64,000 bases of DNA from Heracleum sosnowskyi (taxonomy: Eukaryota; Streptophyta; Magnoliopsida; Apiales; Apiaceae), in contig CM061238.1 of NCBI GenBank assembly GCA_030848705.1, positions 51,065,133 to 51,129,132 of the forward strand, given 5' to 3'. Below are positions 22,117 to 33,131 of this stretch, piece by piece. Both the position numbers and the translations under genes were made by a program. Below the pieces are notes generated by a model that was not told where the DNA came from, did no database searches, and worked only from the letters and a program-made list of their open reading frames with translations. Each line of letters starts with the position of its first letter. The first letter of the stretch is position 1.

Positions 22117-23447
22117 TGTTAGAAATGAATACTACTAGAAACTAGACAGAGGGGGGGGGGTGAATGGATAGTTTGATATATTTTTAGATTCTTGAAACAC
22201 AAGATAAACTGTATATGATTATGCTATGTTATATGCAGAAAGTAAACAACACACACAATCACTTTAATCTACTTTGTATTAAGTAAATTAAATACTACAG
22301 CTTTCCAAAAATTCACAAATGAATTTCTGGCTTCTAAACAAGAACAGTTTGTGTCTTGCTTGCTTACAGAGAAAAGAGTGCTAGAAATAAAACCTTGTGT
22401 ATCTCTCTTACATCTTACAATGGTGTGTGCACAATATATATATTAACCTATACAAACTAGGCACACACAATATTACACAGCTACCCCTTCTGAAAGTCCA
22501 ACTTGTCCTGCCATAAGAAGTTCACTGTGTCGGGAAGGACCGCCTTCTTTTCGGAGTCTTTCCCGTTTCTGTAGCTACTTGTCTCTTATCTTTCTCTCCA
22601 AGTTTAGCTGTAGATTTGCCATATGTTCTTTGGACCACCTTGCCAGAACAAATGCTTCAGTATTTGTCTCTTTTGATTCTTGGTTCTGTACCTTGATTTG
22701 TCTTGTTGTAAACGGCTAAGTGTTGATATCGTGAACTCCACTTTATTCCTGACTTCGCGATGTCCCTTGTAAAGACTACGCGATATGGCCTTTGAGGACT
22801 TTGCGACATAGGCCATTTGATGACTATGCGACATAGGTCATTTGAGGACTATGCGACATAGGTCATTTGAGGACTATGCGACATAGGCCATTTGACAACT
22901 ATGCGACATAAGCCATTTGAGGACTATGCGACATAGGTCATTAAATGACTATGCGACATAAGCCATTTGAGGACTTCACGATCTAGGCATCTTTGACTTT
23001 GCTGACTTCAACACTTCACGACATGAGTCGTGAGGACTTCACGACATAGTACAATATTGACTATGCGATATAGAACTTCTCGACATGGATATTGGTGACT
23101 TCACGACATAGCTTTCTTCTGACTTTTCTATATAATGCCTTAGACAAATTTCTGCAACTTATTTCTTCAGAGCCTTATTCATCTCTATCCTGCTGCATGA
23201 ACATTTCTGAACTTCTACCAGGACAATTATTTAATGGCCTATATACATTCTAGATTGCAAGAAACCTACTAAGCTCATTATAAGTCTGAGCATACATGAT
23301 CAAGCTAATGTTCATGAGAACAAGACAAGTACATATAGAGACCTATACTATATCTCAGTGATAGAATTCACTAGGTCATGTAGTGTGACATAGTCACATA
23401 GTGTAGGCTTGTTAATAGTGGTATTCAGACATGTCTTGAGCCTAACA
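22117..23447 (-). repeat. Copia-C 3' LTR
   Basis: 1331 bp, TGTTAG...CTAACA. On the minus strand an AT-rich TATA region lies at 22432-22446, with the TATGTCGC motif array upstream. A G10 run (C10 on the coding strand) is at 22151-22160; the other LTR has seven. Relative to the 5' LTR it has extra bases near 22515-22545. Confidence 0.93.
22734..23130 (-). repeat. GACTATGCGACATAG array in Copia-C 3' LTR
   Basis: About 15 copies of GACTATGCGACATAG and variants (ACTTCACGACATAG, ACTATGCGATATAG) occur, the central ones in a nearly regular 25-bp tandem with the spacer GTCATTTGAG. On the element's sense strand the motif reads CTATGTCGCATAGTC. The array lies upstream of the LTR TATA region. Confidence 0.92.
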
Positions 23448-23460
23448 ATCTCCCCCAAAT
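23448..23460 (-). other. Copia-C polypurine tract
   Basis: Read on the minus strand, ATTTGGGGGAGAT abuts the TGTTAGGC start of the 3' LTR, the same tract as in Copia-A and Copia-E. Confidence 0.88.
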
Positions 23461-23601
23461 TGTGAGTAAGACCCTTAGGCACAATTTCATGTCTAATAAC
23501 AAGCCTAACTAACATAAAAAGAACAAGTATAAAGAAGATAAAGTTAAGAACAAAATTTGATAACAACTTGGAAATTTGGTCTTACAGAATTTCTCCTTGA
23601 G

Positions 23602-26600
23602 CTACATAGCTTCAGTTTCCAATTGTTTCTCTAAGAAATCATCATAGACTTTCTTTTTCCTTATTTCTTCATTCTTCTTTATTTCAGAGATGGCCATTAG
23701 AATTTCATCTCTTGCAATCAGTTCTTCAATGATAGGAGAGTCTTTTAGATCTTCAGCTGCTGTTCTAAGGGCACTTTCCACATATGAATATATGAACTCC
23801 ATCCTTATCTTGCTTTTTTCTCCATAATGATTTTTGTACTCCACAGTATAAGGATTTTGCTTTACCCTGCACAGCCCTTTCTTCTTCAGCTCCTTTGCTC
23901 TTTCTTCCATCTCAGCCATCTCCTTTTCTTTCTGACACCTCTTTTCTTCATTCAGCTTCTTTAGATTTTCTTTATAGTCAGAGTGCATCTTCATGAATCT
24001 GGCAATCTCTATTTTCCACAACCTTTCTTCCTTTTCTTCAAAATTTAACAAGGCATTGATTCTTTCTTGCTCATAGGTGTCAAAATGTTGCCATCCCCCT
24101 TGCTTCATTATTCTTTCTCTTCCATCAGTGTACTTGATCTCTATATGGTCTAGCTTCACTTTGACTTCAAAGATCCTTTGAGCCCTCAAAAATGCTAGGG
24201 CATCTTCATCATAGTCCTCATCTAGTGGAAACACATTGATGCCAACAACATTTGTGAGTTTTCCAGTTTTCTTTGTTATCCTTATTCTTCTTGGTACACT
24301 CTTGATCTTCATATGCTTCACAAGAGGTAACTTTCTGGAACAAGGTAACTTTGTCTTTAGTGCCACATCATTTGGAAGTAGCTTCATTCCTTTGCTCTTG
24401 GTCCACTACAACACTCCACTAGCTGTGACCTTGTGGAAGTGTTTTCTTGATATTTCTTTTATGGCTTCATCTTTCTTCTGTGGCAATTCAGGTTCAGAAG
24501 TCTTGGATAAAGATTTTGGAGGATCATTACTAACAGTACCCACCCTAGACTTGGAGTCTTGTGTTGTGGTTAAAGTACTGCTAGCAAAGTCCTTGACTTG
24601 CTGAATTCCACTTCTTGTTCTCTTGACTGTTTCCTTTGTCCCCTTAGAATCCCTCTTGTCATCATAAGCACCTTTTGTCTTCTTTGAAGATTTGCTCCTG
24701 CTACTGTCACTTGGTCCATCCTTATCACTCCTTGAATGAGATCTCCTTCTGTAGGTTTTCTCCTCATCATCATCCTAACCATCCTTCTTCTTGCTCTTTT
24801 CTTTGACAGATTCAGGAATGACTCCATGAATCAGAAAAGATTGTAGAGTGTGAATCATTTCTAGTTCCTCAGCTGTCCTAACTCCTCTCTTGGCTCTCAG
24901 CATTTGCAGCACCTGGTTGATCTTTGCATTGTTCTTCATTGTTAGGTCTGAGGGAATTACTAGTTGGTCAATATTGCTGTCTTGAGATAGAATTTGGTAA
25001 ATTATTGTCCTTGGCTTGGATATAACCTCAGGCAATCTTTGATTTTGGTTCATCTTCAAGTCAGTATAAAGACTTTCATTGTTCATCCCATGCTTTTCAA
25101 TCAAATCCAGAATGATTGACAGCTCAGTAAATCTCAGTTTCTCTAGAGTTTGAAATGCTAGGTGCCACAAGCAATTGTCCTTGCTCACCATGATTATCTC
25201 TCTTAGATGGACATCCTTGATTTTCCTTACTGCAACTGTGAAGTACTTGATGCTTTCCTTGAGTTTCTGTCTGTAAACCCTTGCATCTTCTTGAGCATTT
25301 CTGTAGATGGCTTTCAGAAACTCCAGGAAGGCCTCATCATGATAGATGTTTGAATTGGCAACTTCCTGTAGCTTGGCCTCTTTGATAACTGTAGCTTTGG
25401 CAGGTTTAGCATTGGGAGTAGGTTGAGCAGGTTGAGGAGTTGAGATGTCTTTAAGCATTGTGGATGGATAGTAGGTGGTTGAGATTGTGCTCTTCTGGCC
25501 TTCTACACTTATGACCTCTACAGGGGGAAGGATTATTGATTTGATTGTTTCTTCAGAAATTTTTCCCTTGAGCTTCTGTTGCTTGGCAGGTACTCCCCCT
25601 TTCTTTTTCATAATGACCTCCTTTTGTTTCTCCCCCTTAGGCTTGGAATCAGACAAGATGTCTTGAGCTTCCCCAGGGATAGGCAGGTTCATTTGTCTCA
25701 TCATAGAAGTCAGCATTTGTTGTTGCACCAGCAGGATATTGGAGGTGTTGTTGCCTTGGTCATCCAGCTTGGCATTGAGCTGGTTTAAGGATATAGCAAG
25801 TATCCTGTTTTCATCTTTCAGAGAGGCCGCTTCTCTTTCTAGACCATCCACCTTGGAGAATAGCTGTTGAGACTTGAAAGAATTGAGAGATTGATCCTTG
25901 ATCTTGGCAAAGTCAAATTTGGAGATGTTTGACATAGGAACCTCATCCACCAATTTGTCACCATATTGATTCTTCCAAATAACATTCAGCATTGCATTAG
26001 AGTTGATGTTGGCCTTGACTTGATTTTCCAATGTTGTAGCCAGTTTCTTGATGTTGTCCGTGACCATGGCTAGAGAGAGATCCATCTTGTTGACATTAGA
26101 ATTGGTTTTCTGGATTTCTTTGAGGATGCCATCCACCTTGGGAAAATCAGAGAGATATGAGTTTCTTAGCTGAGTGAGGGATCTATCTGTCTCCTCCTGG
26201 ATTGAATAAATCTCTGATTGAAGCCCTTTCCCAAGATAGTGCAGAGCCTTCAATTGATTCTTGTAGACATCATTTACAGCATCATAAACTGCAGCAGGAG
26301 AGAGATCTTTTGCATTGGAGCCTATAGAGGTGAGGTAATTTTCTCTCAGAAAAGCTAAGGCAGCCTTGAGTTTGATAGACCTCTTAGCATCCAACCAGGC
26401 ATCCACATTTCCCTCTGGTTCAGTTGCATCCACTATCTTCTCCTGCTGAGCTGCAACATCCTCCTTGTGGCAAAGAAGAATAGCCTCATAATCAGCATTT
26501 GGCAAGTTTGAGGTGAGGAGGTGTTGAGCTATTTTTGAGAACTCATCAATCTGTGCCACATGGAGATCTTGAATAGCTTCTTCTGTCATTTTGGAAGGCA

Positions 26601-28455
26601 CAGTTGATGATCTTGAAGGCCTGTCATGTTGCACAGGCTTCAGCCATTCTAACAGAGTGGCCTGAGCCAAGTGAGAGCTAGTGCTAGGCACTTCATGAGA
26701 TGTGAGATTTTGTGTCTCCTCCAGCCTTGGAATGGCTGTAGAGTCTGATGTTGTCTCCATTGAAATGGGATGTGTTACAACATCAGCCCTATTTGTCTGT
26801 GAAGACAGTTCCACATCCTTAAGGATGGGAGAATTTGGCATAGAGTCTGCAGTTAAAACTGTTGAATCCTCCATGTTTCTGTTGGTGTCATTAGGATATG
26901 CCCCAACATGCATTCCCTGACCAACTAGATGTGGTTCCTGGGTGGTGAGCACAGTGTCATGCACCATGTCACTTGAGTTTGGCTCAATCACAGTGTTGGA
27001 TTGTGATTGATCAATATCAGAAAAGTCATGTGAATGAGTAATCTGTTGAGAAGAAATGTTAGATGTAGATTCTGGAAGAGAAGTGTGGTGTAGATTGGAT
27101 TGTGGGAACTCCCCCTGAGAAATAGGAGGAGTTTCAAGTGTGATGTGCTCTCCACTCAATGTGTCAGCATCCTTATTTCTCCTAGGATCAAGAGTGAGTT
27201 CTTGATCCTGTGCAGACTCAGTACAGGTTGTAGTGGGGAGACTACTCTTTTCAATGCCAATAACCTGTTGGGAGGCCATTGACAGTAATAGGTGTACCCC
27301 TGTTTCCACATCTGAATCCTGTTGGGAGGATCCAGTGGTAGGTTTAGATTTGGATTTCTTACTGTGTCTGGTGAGAGGTGACTCAGGAGTCTCACTTTCT
27401 ATCTCTACATGAGATTCTTGTATCACTTTTAAGGCTCTCTTCTTAGTCTTCTTTTTAGTAACATCAATCTTTTGAGAGACTGATGCACTTGGCTGCCTAG
27501 CTTCTATAGTGGTGTTTGCAATTGGGTTACTGGATGGGATGGGAAGGCTGGGGTTAGACTGTGTAGCTCCTGCAGTCTCAGCCTCCCCTGTCCAGGAAAG
27601 AGCATGGTATATTGGCTTAGCAAGTTGATATGATTCAAATGTGTCCTGCATATGCTGGGTCACACTTAGCCTCACATCAACATGATTCCTTGTGTCCAAT
27701 GACCCAAATATTATCTTGGACATGGACTTGGAATAAGCCATTTTATTGTTATCTATACCCTCAAGTTCATGTATATTTGCATCAAGGTAATTTAAAATAC
27801 ACTGAATAAAGCGAGGATAAAAGATATCATTACCTCTACCACGAACGGTCCTGCCTAGCCTCTGAGGCAATTCCTTGAGAATTATGGCTCCCACATTGAT
27901 CTCCTGGTTGTTGGCCAGGGAGTAGGCTAGCTTCACAGCAATGTGACTGATATGGTCCCATCTTGTCTTCCTGCATAGAAACACCTTCTGGAGTGCGTCA
28001 AACAGAAATGACCACTCCCTCCTCACAAACTTCTTATTGAGCTTTCCAGTATCTATCTCATCAGCATACTGAATGAAGGTCATGAAGTCTACAATTTGAG
28101 CATCAGTAGCTTCTTGGTCATGACCCTCCACCTTGAACCCCAAAGATTCATTGATTTCCTTTTCCCCAAACTGGAAGTGTTTGCCTCCAATTGAACAATT
28201 AACCTCCTGGAATGAGGTTCCATCTTCCCTAGCCATTGTTGAAACCAACGTCGTTCTCCAGAATCCTTCCAACACATCGACATACAAGGTAGGGTTCAGG
28301 GTTAGGGCTTGGCGTAGGTAGAAAGTGTTCAAGAACCGTACAAAACACTTGTACCTTGGGTTAGCCTCAGCCTCAGAGGGAATGGTGAGAAGATTTGTTT
28401 CTTTGGGAATGGTTAAAGGGTTTGAAGAGGGAGCTGTTTGAGATTTGGGTGCCAT
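23602..28455 (-). pseudogene. Copia-C accessory ORF, about 1617 codons, two in-frame TAG
   Basis: The likely start is ATG at 28455 (Met-Ala-Pro-Lys-Ser), not the upstream Met at 28575, because the intervening codons are leader-like and TATA lies at 28556-28563. Residues 1-260 form a folded domain with 'FVRFLNTFYLRQALT', 'EGFWRTTLV', 'INESLGF' and 'YPRFIQCILNYL'; the pattern resembles the plant 'putative plant transposon protein' family (Transposase_32, by recall). A Ser/Thr/Pro-rich part (about 320-620), a long coiled coil (about 720-960) and a Lys-Gly-Glu-Lys signature follow. After TAG codons at 24775-24777 and about 24406-24408 the same frame continues to 23602 with a highly charged helix (about 23880-24060). 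No signal peptide or membrane span is visible. Confidence 0.8.
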
Positions 28456-28555
28456 TTCAAAAGAGAGAGTGAAGAAGAGAGTAGAGAGTTTAAGCTTAGG
28501 TTTGAGAATTGAGAGCAATAGACAAGATGAAAAGTTGTGAACGGTTAGAAAAGAG

Positions 28556-28563
28556 TATTTATA
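28556..28563 (-). promoter_or_regulatory. Putative internal TATA box of the Copia-C accessory ORF
   Basis: TATAAATA on the minus strand, 108 nt before the ATG at 28455. A leader rich in CTCTCT/CTTCTTC follows. Position and leader match Copia-E and Copia-A. Confidence 0.6.
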
Positions 28564-28572
28564 TGATAGAGA

Positions 28573-29010
28573 CACTGCGATATGGAGTTATGAATTTGTA
28601 CAGTCTATTTGTATGTCGCGAAGTCAAAAATAGCCTGTACCGCAAAGTCTTGCAAAGTATATCGCGGAGTCCTGAATTGAACTATGTCGCAAAGTCTTGA
28701 GGATATCAGAATTTGGATGACTTTGCGATATAGTGAAAATACCCTGTCTAAAACTCTCTTTTTGAAATTTTAAGATTTTGTCAGACTTTAATCAAAAATT
28801 GAAATAAAATAAATTTAAATCAAAATTCTGTCAAATATGGAGACTTGTCGATATAGTTATTCTAAGTCGCAAAGTCAATAAAATGAACTATGTCGCAAAC
28901 TCATGAAATGAACTATATCGCAAAGTCTCACAATTTTAACAGTTTGCAATATAAGTCTGTTTGATTTGTACTATGTCGTGAACTCTCAAAATCATCTATA
29001 TCGAGATGTC
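28573..29010 (-). repeat. TATGTCGCAAAGTC motif cluster in the Copia-C spacer
   Basis: About a dozen copies or variants (CTATGTCGCAAAGTC, CTATATCGCAAAGTC, GACTTTGCGATATAG) fill the spacer between pol and the internal promoter. This is the motif of the LTR array, mostly in the opposite orientation relative to the coding strand. The rest of the pol-accessory spacer (28456-29167) holds the leader and AT-rich sequence without an ORF. Confidence 0.88.
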
Positions 29011-29167
29011 TCAAAAGCTCACAACTCCACAACCAAATATGATTTTGAAAAATATGCAGTAAAATACTGAAATATTTATAGATCATATCTCAGCTAATTT
29101 TCACTCCAAATAAATAGAGCATTTAGATACAGTGAAAATTTACTGCTGCAACAATTAACTAGCATAC

Positions 29168-29563
29168 TTACTTAGAACAACTAAATGAAGGATTGAGCAT
29201 TCCAATTTCACTCACAAGTCTGTTGAAGACAGCTTCATTCAGAGGTTTAGTAAATATGTCAGCTAATTGTTTCTCAGTTGGAACATAAGAGACTTCTATG
29301 GTACCATTTGCAGCATGTTCCCTAATGAAATGGTACCTGATCTCAATGTGCTTTGTAGTAGAATGATTAACAGGATTGGCAACTATGGATATTGCACTAG
29401 TATTATCACACATTAGAGGAATGTGTTCTAACACTAGTCCATAATCCATGAGTTGATTCTAATCCAAAGCAATTGAGCACAACAACTTCCAGCAGCAATA
29501 TATTCAGCCTCAGCTGTGGATGTTGATGTGGACTGTTGTTTCTTACTGAACCAGGACACTAAC
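29168..29563 (-). pseudogene. pol: Copia-C pol, RNase H C-terminal part
   Basis: The frame continues from the Gypsy-D insertion point with the Ser-Trp-Phe-Ser-Lys-Lys stretch, then AGSCCAQ, 'CDNTSAISIV', the His-Ser-x-Thr-Lys-His motif, 'FTKPLNEA' and the end of Pol at 29168. A one-base loss near 29455-29462 shifts the frame just after Leu-Leu-Trp-Ile. The upstream parts are at 42376-43097 and 57625-59665. Confidence 0.9.
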
Positions 29564-32500
29564 TGTGACGCCCTCCCGACCTGGGGTCATGATCGGGGAG
29601 TCACTACCACCTCTATACATATTAAACCCATAAACAATATATAATAAAAGCATGCAGACTTGACCCCAACTCTACCCTGGATCTTTAACAGTTGATGGTA
29701 TGAAACAAGCATCCACTATCTAATTCATTAATACATAAGTCTCAAAAGTTATTACAACAAAGTCTTAAGAGTTCTACGTTCTCTATTACAAAACACCTTC
29801 TAGATATGGCCATCACCTACCTGAGCTGGCATCCGAAAAACAACCCTATAGGAAGACTTCCTAGCTGTCTGAAATGTACGTACCATCTTCTCGTTTCACT
29901 GTGGGTTAGAATAGGGAAAAAGAATGAGCCAAATGCCCAGCAAGTAATAATATGACCAAACAGTTATCCACTGGGAAACAGTTTCAATATCAATATGGAT
30001 AGCATGAGTATAGCAAAGTCCGTATCAAGGGATTATCAGAATCAATAATTTGAATATAAAATTTCAAAACAGTTTCCAATATCAATATATATAGCATGGT
30101 TTAAGCAGAATCCATAATAAGGTATTATCCAAAACAATGGCATAAATATGCAATTTCAAAGGGTAAACCAATTTCATTATCAAGATATCCGTTTCAAGAA
30201 AACAATAATTAATTTTGGAGATTTTTCACAACGCACCGGACAATACGGGTGATCAGCCACGTAAAGTCCCCATACCGGACACACAGTCCCCCTGGTCCTT
30301 GAATTGGGTCCCATTAGGCAACACATTGGCCTTTAGACTAGTCCATCCCTAGTCCATTTATTATAATTAAAAAGTGCTGGACCGGCGTTACTCGGCCTCT
30401 TACGCCTCCAATCTTAGGAATCCGTGGAAACCATAAATCAGAATTTAAATGAGTTCAAACTTTATTCCTTTTTTAAAACATCTTCAGATATAAAGAAGTC
30501 CTTTGGAAATCAGATAAGTTCAATCAAAACAATCTGGATTTCTATTAGTGGAATATAAGAAATATTTATCATTGGGTATGTTCTGGAAATGTACTAAAAT
30601 GAGGTATAGGTGTATTCACTTTCAGGTATAAAAGGGTTTGAATAAGTATATGATCAAATTCAGGTTACAGAATCATAGGTCATCAGGGTTCAATTCATGG
30701 ATATGAACAGGGTATAAAGAACTAAACAAAGCAGGGTATACAGATCAACATGGTATATATGAACAAAGATAAGGGTTATCAATGAACAATAAGTGTTTTC
30801 AGAATTAAAGGTATATCAAGGCAAGATAACAATTCATATGTGTCAAAATGAAACAATGGAATCGAAATACGAAAGCAAGTTTGTATTACTTGCCTTAAGT
30901 AGCTAAAAAGGGTAATGAGCAATCACTGATTTTCCACCTTAGCCTTTCCCTTGTCCCTAAGTTCCACTTCCTTGAACTCTCTAAGTTCCACTTCCTTGGA
31001 CTCTACAAAAGAATATAATCTATCTTAGAATTCCCTCTTTAAGATGTCAATCCTTTATTCTAAACTACCCAAACGCATCCTAGCGCGTAAACATATAATA
31101 GTTATACCATAAAACAATTATAACCACGTAATAGACAATCATCCGTATAAACTCACATCGTCATTTAAATACACATAACATGTTCCTTATACATATATAC
31201 ATATAATAATATACCTTTCAAATCATACCACATTTGGCATTCCTTAAATCAATTTGATCATGCCAACCATATCCTTAACTCTTTTTATAACAATGTTTCA
31301 TCTCAAAAAGCAGAAAATCAACTGCGCATACTTTACTAAACCATTTTTCATAAATCCAAAAATAATCAAACAATTACCAAATTTGACAGGCTACTTCCTG
31401 ATTACAAAACCAACTTAGAATAAAAGTTTCAACTTCAGAACACTTTGTTTAGTCTAAAAACGAACTGTATAAAGTAGGTACTAAACACAGAAAAATCTCT
31501 GCTGCGCAACTTTTAGTAAAACATACATAACTTTTTATCCGTAAATCCTATCGACACAAAGTTAGCACGTGCACAAACTAGATTCAATTTAGAACATTGA
31601 CATCCAAAGACCTCTGTCTAAAACAGGCAGCAACATTTCGAAATATGGCAAAACAGAACAGGCAGTTTTTCTGGAAAAATTCAGCATGATGTTTTTCTTT
31701 ATAAATCATTCCAAACACAAACTCATTCACAACTAACCATCCAATATTACAACTAGAACTCATGTTCTCAAGAATCACTAAACTTATACATGCATTTATC
31801 AAATAAACAAGTTAACAATTCCATTACTTGGAATTTCACTACAATTCCCAAATCTATACTTTTAACTATCCAAAATCTCACACTAACCACACTTAACACA
31901 ATAAATCAACATGCATTCATTATAAACCGAAGTTAACAATTAAACAACATCATAAACAAATTTCCAAAACCGAATTCTAAAAAGGGGAAAAATCGAATTT
32001 TGAACATGCATTTCGATTTCTTCACATGCAACTCAAAATCGAACTAAATATAGGTATTAACACAATAATCGGACTCAAAAGCATCATCATCGTCCCCGTC
32101 GGCTCGCCGAAGCTCATTGCCGACGGCGGCAATGGTCGGAGGTGCCCGGAAAATATGAAAAACCCGGGTTTCCTTCACAACCTCACCAATAAGTAATATT
32201 AATCAACCAACTAATCACAAAATCATCACAAGCAAGCTTTTGGGTTCGAATTAAAACAAAAATTTCCGAAACCCCTTGCATGCAACAATCGGTACACACA
32301 ATACACACGGCATACACATACACACACGATTACACATATATATATATGTATGTATAATCATAATCATCAATATAGTTGATAGAGAGAGAGAGATTTTACA
32401 AGAAAAATCGAGAGAGAGATTTTTTTTCCGAGAGAGAAGAGAGAAAAGAGAGATGAGCGGTGAAGTGAAGGGAAGGGGGAAAAGAACTGATTGCTGGGTT

Positions 32501-33090
32501 TTATAAGCCCAGGGGTAAAAGGGTAATCTGCTAATTAAAATTTCTGATTTCTAATAAACAAAACCAACATAAATACCCTTTTAAAATTCGAAATAAAATG
32601 AAGATATTATCTAAAAATCACAATTTTATTTTTAAAACAAAGAATACGAATTTACAAGCTCACACATATTTTTATAATATTTTTAGGATCAAAATTGAAT
32701 TAAATATGAATTTTCAAAGTTTTGATCACTTAAAGGACGTTTAGCTCATAAAATCAGTTTTAAATCCTTAAAGCCAAAAATAAATTCCTCCACTAATTTT
32801 AGAAAATACTATAATATAAACTAAAGGTTGTGAAAAAGATTTCACAATAAAAAGAGTCTCCGTTGATTTTATAAAATTCCCGGAAGGTCAAAAAGAACTA
32901 ATTTTTAATAAGAAATTCATACAAAATGCATTTAAAAGCATGCACATGTAGTTTAATCCATACCATTCACCAAGTAAACATCTATTTATCACATTTTCAA
33001 ATATCCACCTTTCACACAATATTCACATATCAAAGATCTCAGATATTATTAAATATTAATATTGTACAAGCGTTTTTCTAAGTCGTTATA
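29564..33090 (-). repeat. Gypsy-D 3' LTR
   Basis: On the minus strand the LTR starts TATAACGACT and ends GGCGTCACA. The start is TA, not the usual TG, in both LTRs. A TATAAAA box is at 32499-32505 (minus). Downstream lie GA-rich and TA microsatellites (32336-32430) and a GC-rich island with overlapping hairpins (32090-32150). The 72-codon and similar small frames inside are not supported as genes. Confidence 0.94.
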
Positions 33091-33103
33091 ACCTTCCCCC
33101 CTT
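33091..33103 (-). other. Gypsy-D polypurine tract
   Basis: AAGGGGGGAAGGT on the minus strand, directly before the 3' LTR and 29 nt after the gag-pol stop. Confidence 0.85.
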
Positions 33104-33131
33104 AAAAAGATTCTGTCCTCAGAATCTAACC

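Noticed and set aside
22734..23130. CRISPR-like phased repeats
   Set aside because: The spacers are not unique and the whole lies in a plant LTR.
31584..31802. 72-codon minus frame in Gypsy-D LTR, repeated at 40861-41079
   Set aside because: LTR duplication explains the repeat; no domain or codon bias.
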